NCBI GenBank assembly: GCA_038199755.1
Contig: JBBPYR010000291.1
Location: forward strand, 1-13,695
Direction of reading: 5' to 3'
Length of the DNA stretch: 13,695 bases
Source of the DNA: JBBPYR01 sp038199755
Lineage (GTDB): Bacteria > Chloroflexota > Ktedonobacteria > Ktedonobacterales > Ktedonobacteraceae
Shown here piece after piece: positions 1 to 6,643 of this stretch; the first letter of the stretch is position 1; every line of letters starts with the position of its first letter. A model generated the notes under the pieces. That model was not told the DNA's origin. It searched no databases and saw only the letters and a program-made list of their open reading frames with translations. The position numbers and the translations under genes are program-made.

Positions 1-1
1 T

Positions 2-601
2 ATGGATACTACGTTGAAAGATATAGACACATTGGCCATGTGCCGAGAGTTACGGGGCAAACATGATGCTCTGGTAATTGTGATCACTGATAGTAGAGGT
101 GTACAGGATGAGGTGCGTTGCCTGGAATCCGGTGCCGATGATTTCATACGCAAGCCCTTTTATCCACAGCAACTGCTGGCTCGCATTCACGCGGTTAGTC
201 GTCGTGCGCGCTCGACGTTAGAGCAACGGCCATCTTCTATTGTGGCTGTTGGCCCTATTAGCATTGATTCTTTGCACAATGAGGTAACGGTCAATGGTAG
301 GGTTTCGCGTTTGACACCAACTGAAAGTAGGATGCTTCATTTGTTGGCAGTAAATGCGAATGATGTCTGCACTGCTGATCAAATTGTGACCCATGTCTGG
401 GGCTATGATGGAGATGGAGATTCCAGTTTAATCAAGGCGCATATCCGTCATCTACGTCAAAAAGTCGAACCTAATCCTGGAAATCCGTATTATATCTTAA
501 CGGTGGCGGGCGTAGGCTACACACTTGTGCGTCGCTCTGAGGATGAGCAAAACACTGACGCACTGGAGCCAGTACGCTCACTACACATTGTCTCCCAATA
601 A
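2..601 (+). CDS. Response regulator, OmpR/PhoB family, 5' partial
   Basis: This is the C-terminal part of a two-component response regulator that should bind DNA when phosphorylated by a partner histidine kinase. The frame is open to the left edge, and the first ATG reads as an internal Met of the receiver domain: MDTTLKDID aligns with the usual LDxxLPDxDG, so Asp2 would be the phospho-acceptor. About 50 N-terminal residues are therefore missing. Thr29 (VIVITD) and Lys51 (FIRKPF) fit the other conserved receiver positions. Residues about 84-176 form the winged-helix output domain, with LTPTESRML, the recognition-helix region SSLIKAHIRHLRQKVE and the wing segment ILTVAGVGYTL. It converges on the sugar transferase gene across a shared terminator. 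Control of the polysaccharide genes is possible but not shown. No kinase is visible. The family call is secure; the target is unknown. Confidence 0.93.
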   Translation: MDTTLKDIDTLAMCRELRGKHDALVIVITDSRGVQDEVRCLESGADDFIRKPFYPQQLLARIHAVSRRARSTLEQRPSSIVAVGPISIDSLHNEVTVNGRVSRLTPTESRMLHLLAVNANDVCTADQIVTHVWGYDGDGDSSLIKAHIRHLRQKVEPNPGNPYYILTVAGVGYTLVRRSEDEQNTDALEPVRSLHIVSQ

Positions 602-623
602 ATGACATGTATAGTTTATGAAT

Positions 624-666
624 AAAGAGCGGCAACTTCTCTCTATAGTAGAAGCTGCCGCTCTTT
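624..666. terminator. Bidirectional intrinsic terminator hairpin
   Basis: An inverted repeat (arms 624-640 and 650-666, 16 of 17 positions paired, 9-base loop) sits between the convergent response regulator and sugar transferase genes. The stem starts with AAAGAGCGGC and ends with GCCGCTCTTT. It therefore presents a GC-rich stem followed by a short U run on both strands, as expected for a terminator serving both genes. Confidence 0.85.
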
Positions 667-697
667 CCTAACAAAAGGCAAGAGGACTTCGCATCGT

Positions 698-1348
698 TTA
701 GGCAGCACCTTTACCTAAAACCATCACAGGAACGGTAAGGAAGATCAACTTTATATCTTTCCAAAGTGATTGATCTTCAAGATACTCTATGTCCATATCA
801 ACCATGTTGGCAAAGGTGACGGAAGAGCGTCCATACACTTGCCATGTACCAGTCAAACCTGGTAAACCTGAGAGGCGTAACCAATCCCGCTCAGTATACA
901 TATCAACCTCGAAAGGAAGCGGTGGGCGGGGGCCAACAAGAGTCATCTCGCCGCGCAAAACGTTCCAAAATTGGGGTAGTTCATCAAGGCTCGTTTTGCG
1001 AATGAAACGACCAATCGCAGTGATACGAGGATCATTTTTATCTTTGTCGAGTGTTTGACCACTTTTCATCATCGCCTCAATCTTTCGACGATGCACGCCT
1101 TCATCACTGTCTACATACATAGAACGGAATTTCAGCATTTTAAACTCCGTTCCATGCTGCCCCACCCGCGTTTGCTGAAAGAAGATGGGTCCTTTTGAGT
1201 TTAGTTTGATACATATAGCTATAGCAATACCGACTAGAAGGACAAAAGGCGCAATGAGTAATGTAAACGTGATATCGAGTATACGCTTCAGGCGTAAATA
1301 GTGTGAACTAATACGAATAGTTTGGATCGCAACTGCTTGAACAACCAT
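698..1348 (-). CDS. Polyprenyl-phosphate sugar-1-phosphate transferase (bacterial sugar transferase family)
   Basis: It transfers a sugar-1-phosphate from a nucleotide sugar to undecaprenyl phosphate at the inner membrane face, the first step of repeat-unit assembly. The 216-residue protein is the small form, with only the catalytic core and no extra N-terminal transmembrane block. Visible in order: KRILD at 21-25, one hydrophobic re-entrant or membrane helix at about 27-48, GPIFFQQTRVG, KMLKFRSM at 70-77, DPRIT, the catalytic Asp-Glu pair in SLDELPQ (122-123), LVGPRPP at 137-143 and LPGLTGTWQVYGR. The frame opens upstream to 1399 (TTG) and 1393 (ATG), but only the ATG at 1348 has a Shine-Dalgarno sequence, a strong GGAGG 5 bases away, so that start is chosen. 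The sugar used cannot be read from sequence. The gene is alone on its strand and diverges from the aminotransferase operon. Confidence 0.93.
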   Translation of the reverse strand: MVVQAVAIQTIRISSHYLRLKRILDITFTLLIAPFVLLVGIAIAICIKLNSKGPIFFQQTRVGQHGTEFKMLKFRSMYVDSDEGVHRRKIEAMMKSGQTLDKDKNDPRITAIGRFIRKTSLDELPQFWNVLRGEMTLVGPRPPLPFEVDMYTERDWLRLSGLPGLTGTWQVYGRSSVTFANMVDMDIEYLEDQSLWKDIKLIFLTVPVMVLGKGAA

Positions 1349-1352
1349 GAAT

Positions 1353-1361
1353 CCCTCCCCC
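1353..1361 (-). promoter_or_regulatory. Shine-Dalgarno site that fixes the sugar transferase start
   Basis: On the - strand this reads GGGGGAGGG, ending 4 bases before the ATG at 1348. The two upstream start codons (1399, 1393) have no purine-rich tract before them, so this site decides the shorter reading. Confidence 0.8.
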
Positions 1362-1505
1362 AGTTTTCGATTAAAGTCAGCTTTAGGAGCCATGTGCAAA
1401 TATTTACATGAATATATCTATATCTCCTGATCTCCCCTCAAAGATATTTTCTGCTCTTGTTTCTCATAGTACAGCAACGAGGTGTATAAACGGTAAAATA
1501 TTTTA

Positions 1506-1603
1506 TGGAGATACGGTATAGACCGAGCTATTTGGTAGACATTTCACACGTATATATTTTCTGTTGTATTAAGTAATTCTGGTGCCCAGTTGCAGTATCT
1601 CCA
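1506..1603. repeat. Spaced inverted repeat TGGAGATAC in the divergent intergenic region
   Basis: TGGAGATAC at 1506-1514 recurs as its exact reverse complement at 1595-1603. Both copies have a T-rich run on the same side (TTTTA and TTTTTG before the motif). The copies lie about 80 bases apart between the divergent sugar transferase and aminotransferase genes. A related GGAGATCAGGAGATAT lies on the - strand near 1420-1435. They could be paired operator sites, but nothing shows binding, and a 9-base match can arise by chance. Confidence 0.35.
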
Positions 1604-1618
1604 CAAAAAGAGGCAAGA

Positions 1619-1646
1619 TTGACCCATTTTCCACCCTCGCTATTAT
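1619..1646 (+). promoter_or_regulatory. Probable sigma-70-type promoter for the aminotransferase operon
   Basis: TTGACC at 1619-1624 and TATTAT at 1641-1646 are separated by 16 bases, close to the housekeeping consensus. This places a start of transcription near 1653 and a leader of about 85-90 bases before the coding start. The rest of the 1349-1740 intergenic stretch is AT-rich with no supported small gene. No clear promoter for the leftward sugar transferase was recognised. Confidence 0.6.
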
Positions 1647-1740
1647 TGGCAGAGCACCACTAGATGGTACGATAGAGAGGAAATAGAAATAATGTTTTCG
1701 ATCCTGGAATTTTTATTGTGTAGAAGGATTGGTAAAAACA

Positions 1741-2859
1741 GTGGTGTCGTTACAAGTACCGTTGGTTGATTTACATGCTCAGTACCTGGCACTGAAGCCG
1801 GAGATTTTCGCCGCTTTTGAATCTGTTCTTGAGGATATGCATTTGTTTTTAGGCCCACGCCTGCACGAATTTGAGCAGGCGTTTGCTGACTATTGTGGCT
1901 GTGCCTATGGTGTAGGGGTGTCGTCGGGCACGGATGCGCTTGCTCTAGCTCTGCGTGCCTGTGAGATTGGGCCCGGCGACGAGGTGATCACCGTTTCTAA
2001 TACCTTTATTGCCACCGCTGAAGCTATTGCCATGGTAGGGGCAACTCCCGTTTTTGTTGATATTGATCCCCAAACGTATTTGATGGATTGGCAACAACTG
2101 CCATTGGTGCTCTCTGAACGTACTCGTGCCGTACTTCCAGTGCATCTCTATGGGCATGCGGCAGAAATGCAGCCCATTCTGGATTTTGCTCAGGCTCATG
2201 GTTTGCGTGTGATTGAAGATGCATCACAGGCACATGGAGCCACCTATCAGGGGCAGCGCGTCGGCAGTTTTGGCGACGTTGCCTGCTTTAGTCTCTATTA
2301 CAGTAAGAATTTAGGGGCATTGGGCGAGGCTGGTATTTGCACAACCAACAACGCTGACTTGGCAGAAAAGATGCGCCTGATCCGCGATCATGGCTCTCGT
2401 GTGCGCTACCAACATGAGGTGATGGGGGTGAATGCTCGCCTGGACGAGTTGCAAGCGGCGGTGCTGCTGGTCAAGCTGCCGCATCTGGAGCGTTGGAACG
2501 AAACTCGTCAGCAGCATGCGCACTTTTATACAGAGCAGTTACGAGATGTCGTTGCAGCCGTGCCCGTCGTGCGTTCCTGGGGAACGCATACCTATTGTTA
2601 TTATGTCATCCAAGTGTCAGAGCGTGATCATTTCCGGCTGGCTCTTGAGCAAGAAGGGATTGGGACAAACATTCACTATCCCATTCCCATTCATCGGCAA
2701 CCTGCTTGTGTGCGTTATGGCTTCCGTAGCGTTCCCCTGCCTGTGACAGAGGCTGCAGCTGCGCGCATTATTTCTTTGCCGATGTATCCAGAATTAACAG
2801 AACAGCAGCGCACCCTCGTCGTTGCGGCTGTCAAACGCGCTCTTTGCGCATGCATCTAG
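1741..2859 (+). CDS. DegT/DnrJ/EryC1/StrS family nucleotide-sugar aminotransferase
   Basis: A PLP-dependent enzyme that transfers an amino group, usually from glutamate, to a keto-sugar linked to a nucleotide, making an amino sugar for surface glycans. The 372-residue length is normal for the family. Motifs seen: N-terminal VPLVDLHAQY, SSGTDALALAL (phosphate contact, about 61-71), the cofactor-ring Asp in IEDASQAHGA (Asp160), and the Schiff-base lysine in YYSKNLGALGEAG (Lys189). The late NARLDELQAAVL and NIHYPIPIHRQP segments are also typical. The frame starts at TTG 1729, but AAGGA at 1724-1728 touches that codon, so GTG 1741 (12 bases away) is preferred; the start is not certain. An oxidoreductase gene follows 36 bases later. 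That pair matches the WlbA/WlbC-type route, in which the 3-OH is oxidised and then aminated, so a 3-amino sugar product is likely. The exact substrate is unknown. Confidence 0.93.
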   Translation: MVSLQVPLVDLHAQYLALKPEIFAAFESVLEDMHLFLGPRLHEFEQAFADYCGCAYGVGVSSGTDALALALRACEIGPGDEVITVSNTFIATAEAIAMVGATPVFVDIDPQTYLMDWQQLPLVLSERTRAVLPVHLYGHAAEMQPILDFAQAHGLRVIEDASQAHGATYQGQRVGSFGDVACFSLYYSKNLGALGEAGICTTNNADLAEKMRLIRDHGSRVRYQHEVMGVNARLDELQAAVLLVKLPHLERWNETRQQHAHFYTEQLRDVVAAVPVVRSWGTHTYCYYVIQVSERDHFRLALEQEGIGTNIHYPIPIHRQPACVRYGFRSVPLPVTEAAAARIISLPMYPELTEQQRTLVVAAVKRALCACI

Positions 2860-2895
2860 GGGATAAAAACATCTCATTAGAAAAAGGAAAAAAAC

Positions 2896-3894
2896 ATGAA
2901 GCAACTACGTTTTGGTGTGATTGGTTGGGGATATTGGGGGCCAAAGGTGGCCCGTAACTTAGATGGACTCTCAGATGCAAGGGTCAGCATGGTGGCTGAC
3001 ATGGATGCACGCCGCTTGGCTTCTCTGCGAGGAAGCCAGTCAGGAATGGAAACGACGACCGAGATCCAAGAACTCATGCGCTCGAATGTGGATGGCATTG
3101 CGATTGCCACTCCCGTGCGGACCCACTTCCAGCTGGCACGAGAGGCCTTGCTGCATGGCAAGCATGTGCTGGTGGAGAAACCACTGACGGCGAGTGTGGA
3201 GGAGGCAGAAGAACTGGTCACCCTGGCCGCGCAACGCCAACGTGTGCTGATGGTAGGTCACACCTTTGAATATAGTCCGGCGGTCAATGAACTGCGCAAA
3301 CTGATTCGGGGCGGCGACCTGGGCAAGATTTATTGTGTCGAGGCTGAACGTGTCAATCTGGGCTTATTCCGTAACGATATCAATGTGATCTGGGATCTGG
3401 CTCCGCACGATATATCGATCTTGCTCTATCTCTTTGGCAAAACGCCTGAGCGGATCAAGGTGCAAGCACATGCGCATATCCAACCACGCATTCACGATGT
3501 CGCCCATCTCGATCTTGGCTATGCCGATGGCATGAATGCCCATATTCATGTCAGTTGGCTGCATCCCTGTAAGATTCGGCGTGTCACGGTCATCGGTGAT
3601 GCTCGCATGGTGGTGTATGATGATACGAATCCCGCGGAGATGATTAAGGTATACAACAAGGGCGCGACAGTGGACGCCGATCCAGTTGTCTCGTATCACT
3701 ATGGCGAGATCACCATTCCGCACATTGATTGGATTGAACCCTTGCGCCTGGAATGTGAAGACTTTGTTTCGGCCATTCGCACAGGCAACCAACCACGTGC
3801 CAATGGACAGGTGGGCCTGGAAGTGGTGCGCGTGCTCGCAAAAGCGCAGGAAGCTCTTGAGCAGCAAGAGCTAGCGGCGTCGATGATTATGTAA
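2896..3894 (+). CDS. Gfo/Idh/MocA family oxidoreductase, probable nucleotide-sugar 3-dehydrogenase
   Basis: An NAD(P)-dependent oxidoreductase of 332 residues, probably oxidising a hydroxyl of a UDP-sugar to a keto group for the neighbouring aminotransferase. The N-terminal Rossmann fold shows GVIGWGYWG (Gly10, Gly12, Gly15) and VADMD, with an acidic residue after strand 2 that suggests NAD. The family signature EKP is at 94-96 (catalytic Lys95), followed by VGHTFEYSP and WDLAPHDISIL, whose His171-Asp172 are the expected active-site residues. The start ATG has AAGGA 7 bases upstream. It lies 36 bases after the aminotransferase in one operon and is closed by a hairpin shared with the convergent epimerase gene. 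By analogy with WlbA it may act on a UDP-N-acetyl-hexuronic acid, but that substrate is inference; other sugar dehydrogenases in the family look similar. Confidence 0.92.
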   Translation: MKQLRFGVIGWGYWGPKVARNLDGLSDARVSMVADMDARRLASLRGSQSGMETTTEIQELMRSNVDGIAIATPVRTHFQLAREALLHGKHVLVEKPLTASVEEAEELVTLAAQRQRVLMVGHTFEYSPAVNELRKLIRGGDLGKIYCVEAERVNLGLFRNDINVIWDLAPHDISILLYLFGKTPERIKVQAHAHIQPRIHDVAHLDLGYADGMNAHIHVSWLHPCKIRRVTVIGDARMVVYDDTNPAEMIKVYNKGATVDADPVVSYHYGEITIPHIDWIEPLRLECEDFVSAIRTGNQPRANGQVGLEVVRVLAKAQEALEQQELAASMIM

Positions 3895-3917
3895 CAACCG
3901 AAGATATTCCACGATGT

Positions 3918-3954
3918 AGAGCTGTTCCATGATGTAGAAGCGCAGAACAGCTCT
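3918..3954. terminator. Hairpin terminator between convergent oxidoreductase and epimerase genes
   Basis: AGAGCTGTTC (3918-3927) pairs perfectly with GAACAGCTCT (3945-3954) across a 17-base loop. An outer CCACGA (3909-3914) can pair with TCGTGG (3959-3964). The U run after the stem is weak (TTCCTTC), so the hairpin may act as an inefficient terminator or an mRNA 3' end. The left side also holds a near-exact direct repeat, TTCCAYGATGTAGA, at 3907-3920 and 3925-3938. Confidence 0.6.
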
Positions 3955-3965
3955 TCCTTCGTGGG

Positions 3966-4919
3966 TTAGTTCATAGTTGTGCGCAGGGTATCTAAGGTGC
4001 GTGCTAATCCCTCACGGAAATCGATGGTTGGCGTGTAACCAAGAAGTCGTTTTGCTTTGCTGATGTCGGCCAGGCTATCGCGGATGTCCCCTGGGCGTGG
4101 GTCGCGGTAGTCTGCGTCAATGTGTGTGTGCAAAAGTTCGCCCGCGAGTGCCAGCACATTATTGAGCGAAATAAGCTTTCCACACCCAATGTTCATTGCA
4201 TCTCCTACTGCTTCACGTGACGTTGCGGCTAGCAGGTTGGCTTGTACAACGTTTTCGATGAAGGTGAAATCACGTCGCTGTTCTCCATCACCAAAGACGA
4301 TGGGACGGTGGTTTTCCAGTAAAGCCGTCAAAAAACGTGGAATAACGGCGGCATATTCTGATGTCGGATCTTGCCGTGGGCCAAAGACGTTGAAGTAGCG
4401 CAATGCCACTGTTTCCAGGCCATAGATGCGTGTAAATACGCCACAGAGCAGTTCGGCAGTCAGTTTTTGCACTGCATAGGGAGACATTGGAGCTGTGGGC
4501 ATCTCCTCGTGTTTGGGTAGAGTGGGTGTATCGCCGTAGACAGAAGAGGAACTAGCATAGACGACGCGCCGAACTTTCGCGTCTCGTGCGGCCAGCAAAA
4601 CATTTTGTGTCCCATTAATGTTTATTTCGAGTGAGTTGAGCGGGTCAGAAATGGAGCGTGGCACCGAGGCTAGTGCAGCCTGGTGAAATATGACCTCAAC
4701 CCCGGCTACTGCTGTTCGTACTGCTTGTGCGTCGCGAAGATCGCCGATTATAATCTCAGCTTGCTGTCCGTACTGGCGAAGTACTTCTAGATTATTTTGA
4801 CGACCAGTAAGCAGGTTATCGAAAACTCGTACGACTTCCCCTTGCTTCAAAAGCGTTTCAGCAATATGGGATCCTATGAAGCCTGCGCCTCCTGTAACGA
4901 GATAGCGTGCTTTTACCAT
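3966..4919 (-). CDS. NAD-dependent UDP-sugar 4-epimerase, WbpP/Gne-like
   Basis: A short-chain dehydrogenase-type epimerase of 317 residues, expected to invert C4 of a UDP-hexose. Seen: the NAD-binding GGAGFIGSH at 10-18, VFDN with Asp34, ASSSSVYGD at 122-130, the catalytic Tyr148-x3-Lys152 (SPYAVQK), and RYFNVFGPRQDP at 174-185. The later AAVIPRF, GDGEQRRDF, VQANLLAA and DIRDSLADISKAKRLLGY segments resemble WbpP/TviC-type UDP-GlcNAc (or GlcNAcA) 4-epimerases more than classic GalE, so UDP-GalNAc or UDP-GalNAcA is the favoured product; this is from memory of the family. The frame opens 22 codons further up (4985), but the Rossmann strand begins right after Met at 4919, which has GGAA about 7 bases upstream, so the shorter form is chosen. 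It diverges from the glycosidase-like lipoprotein gene. Confidence 0.9.
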   Translation of the reverse strand: MVKARYLVTGGAGFIGSHIAETLLKQGEVVRVFDNLLTGRQNNLEVLRQYGQQAEIIIGDLRDAQAVRTAVAGVEVIFHQAALASVPRSISDPLNSLEININGTQNVLLAARDAKVRRVVYASSSSVYGDTPTLPKHEEMPTAPMSPYAVQKLTAELLCGVFTRIYGLETVALRYFNVFGPRQDPTSEYAAVIPRFLTALLENHRPIVFGDGEQRRDFTFIENVVQANLLAATSREAVGDAMNIGCGKLISLNNVLALAGELLHTHIDADYRDPRPGDIRDSLADISKAKRLLGYTPTIDFREGLARTLDTLRTTMN

Positions 4920-5111
4920 ATGATTTTTCCGCGCCGTGAGGAAGAGGCGCGCCTTTCCTTTATTTTTAATCTCTATGCTGTACATTTCTGTATGTTAAGA
5001 TGCTTCTACAGTAGCAGAAAAAAGGTGAATTGAACAGTAGTCGTATACCATCATCCATTCGATAATAGTTTACATGACGAAATACGCATGGTAGCGACTA
5101 AGCGGTACGTG

Positions 5112-5120
5112 TGCTATACT
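5112..5120 (+). promoter_or_regulatory. Candidate extended -10 promoter for the lipoprotein gene
   Basis: TGCTATACT combines a TG extension with a near-consensus TATACT hexamer at 5115-5120. No good -35 hexamer lies at the usual distance, which an extended -10 can tolerate. It is about 50 bases before the coding start at 5177. The remainder of the 4920-5176 divergent gap shows no supported gene, and no clear promoter was recognised for the leftward epimerase. Confidence 0.45.
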
Positions 5121-5163
5121 AGCCCCGATTGAATATATCTCTACTGAGGATTTCATTGATACT

Positions 5164-5168
5164 AGGAG
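5164..5168 (+). promoter_or_regulatory. Shine-Dalgarno AGGAG that sets the lipoprotein start
   Basis: AGGAG lies 8 bases before the GTG at 5177, ideal spacing, while the upstream TTG at 5129 has no ribosome site. The next in-frame ATG, 5183, would be 14 bases away. Confidence 0.7.
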
Positions 5169-5176
5169 ATAATGTT

Positions 5177-6523
5177 GTGTTTATGTGTTCATATAGAAAA
5201 TTTGGATGCGTCTTATTGGCATTATTTTCTTTTTTACTCCTTTTTAGTAGTTGTGCCTCAGCAAGTTCGGGTACTAAGCAGAACCAGGATGTGTCCTCGT
5301 CTTCAAAACTTACTCCTTTGCCCACGTTTCAGGGGGCGGTTACTCCTATCTGTAGCGATGCTCATTGTGCCGTTAATGGCACAGTGCCAAGGGGAAGGGC
5401 AACGATTGATACCTTGAATAACATCCACCTCTTCCAGAGCTTTGATTACAGCATTAATAATCCTGCATCTATTGCATCGTATTATGATTTCATTTGGGGG
5501 GCTGATCCACGTAAGGTCAGTGCATTTCGAGCTGGCAATCCAAATATTACGTTAAGCTATTATATTTCTTTCTTTCGCGATAGTGGGGACTTTGGACGAT
5601 CTGACATGCACCAAAGTCTGGCCTATTGGAAGCAGGTTCATCCCGACTGGATTCTCTATCAATGTGATCGCACTACGCCTGCTTACGAGGATGGACAGCT
5701 TAATGTGGTGCCATTCGACTTTTCTAATCCCGCTTTGGTAGCATGGCAAATACAGAATTATGCGCTTCCAGCTAGCCAGCGTGATTATAACGCGATTGCC
5801 GCTGACAACCTCAATATGGAGAATTTGATTGGTGCCTGTGGCAGCTATAATAAAAATGGGCAGTGGGTGCAACGCTATAGTGGGGATACCAACGATCCAA
5901 AGTGGCGGGCCGATGTACTCACATGGGCGACGCGAATGCAACAGGGGTTACACGCGTTGCAACATCCCCTCGCTTTGATACCCAATCTGGGTATAGGAGC
6001 TATTCCTTTGGCCGATTCCTATGTGCAACAAGTTGTACAGCATGTTGACGCAATTCTTGATGAGGGTGGTTTCACCAACTATGGCCATGGCTATGTTACC
6101 GATGGCGACTGGCTACAGATGATTCAGTTTATCAAAAACGCACAAGCGATGAGTAAAGCATACTATATTGTCAACGAGTTCTCCTCTTCATCACTTAGCT
6201 CTAGTGATATCCAGTGGGCTTTGGCTTCGTATTTGATGTGTAAGGAGCATACAGCCGCGCTATCGATTTCATTGGTGCAACAGTATGGTGTCGACTTGCA
6301 TAGTAATTTCAACCTTGCGCAAATTGGTAGCCCGCGAGGAGAGATGTATCAGGGCGGGAATGTTTACTGGCGGGATTATACCCATGGCCTGAGTGTTGTA
6401 AATCCAAGCAGTAGCGCGACTTATACGGTCAAACTGCCAGGGCGGTATACCGACCTGAATGGAGGAGCGGTGGGGCAGACAATCACCTTGCCACCTCATT
6501 CTGGGGCGGTTCTGCTCTTCTAA
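5177..6523 (+). CDS. Secreted lipoprotein with glycoside-hydrolase-like (GHL15-type) TIM barrel
   Basis: A 448-residue exported protein that probably binds or cleaves a polysaccharide outside the cell. Its N-terminus is a signal peptide: basic SYRKFG, a hydrophobic stretch at about 10-23, then LFSSC with Cys26 as likely lipid-modified residue. A Ser/Thr-rich linker to about 55 follows. The region 80-370 has barrel-like spacing of conserved acidic and aromatic motifs: LFQSFDY, NITLSYYISFF, NVVPFDFSNPALVAWQI, YNAIAADNLNMEN (Asp210), LIPNLGIG, ILDEGGFTNYG (Glu296) and YYIVNEFS (Glu334). The C-terminus (about 395-448), ending TLPPHSGAVLLF, looks like the small beta domain found after such barrels. 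I recall this pattern from the hypothetical glycosyl hydrolase group GHL15; the substrate and the catalytic residues are unknown. The start is GTG 5177, chosen from AGGAG. Its placement beside a UDP-sugar epimerase suggests a role on the locus's own polymer. Confidence 0.75.
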   Translation: MFMCSYRKFGCVLLALFSFLLLFSSCASASSGTKQNQDVSSSSKLTPLPTFQGAVTPICSDAHCAVNGTVPRGRATIDTLNNIHLFQSFDYSINNPASIASYYDFIWGADPRKVSAFRAGNPNITLSYYISFFRDSGDFGRSDMHQSLAYWKQVHPDWILYQCDRTTPAYEDGQLNVVPFDFSNPALVAWQIQNYALPASQRDYNAIAADNLNMENLIGACGSYNKNGQWVQRYSGDTNDPKWRADVLTWATRMQQGLHALQHPLALIPNLGIGAIPLADSYVQQVVQHVDAILDEGGFTNYGHGYVTDGDWLQMIQFIKNAQAMSKAYYIVNEFSSSSLSSSDIQWALASYLMCKEHTAALSISLVQQYGVDLHSNFNLAQIGSPRGEMYQGGNVYWRDYTHGLSVVNPSSSATYTVKLPGRYTDLNGGAVGQTITLPPHSGAVLLF

Positions 6524-6643
6524 TGTAAAAGCTATATCGCTTTGTTTAAGGTAATGCGCCTAATGGGCGGAGTCTTGTTAGACGCGTTGTTGCTATCCCC
6601 CTAAACGTTCTTTGCCATGTGGCAATGTGATGCATTTCTCTTT
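6524..6643. other. Convergent intergenic stretch with small hairpins
   Basis: This 120-base gap separates the lipoprotein gene from the end of the leftward glycosyltransferase operon. It holds three small stems: AAAGC/GCTTT at 6528-6543 followed by GTTT (the best terminator candidate for the + gene), CGCC/GGCG at 6557-6569, and a perfect TTGCC-ATGT-GGCAA at 6612-6625. None has a convincing long stem plus U tract, so termination here is only suggested. Confidence 0.35.

Noticed and set aside
1643..1858. Small 71-codon frame on - across the aminotransferase start
   Set aside because: It overlaps the likely promoter, the leader and the conserved N-terminus of the real gene, and shows no signal of its own.
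3364..3867. Open frame of 167 codons on - opposite the oxidoreductase gene
   Set aside because: It is antisense to a conserved Gfo/Idh/MocA domain, with His/Ile-rich low-information translation and no supported start.
4920..4985. 22-codon N-terminal extension of the epimerase
   Set aside because: The Rossmann strand begins immediately after Met at 4919; the extension has no ribosome site and does not resemble a signal peptide or domain.
4797..5033. Possible small + gene (78 codons) over the epimerase start and divergent gap
   Set aside because: Its first half is antisense to the NAD-binding motif of the epimerase, and no motif or good ribosome site was seen.
5552..5941. Open frame of 129 codons on - inside the lipoprotein gene
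   Set aside because: It is antisense to the barrel-like region, and no domain was recognised.
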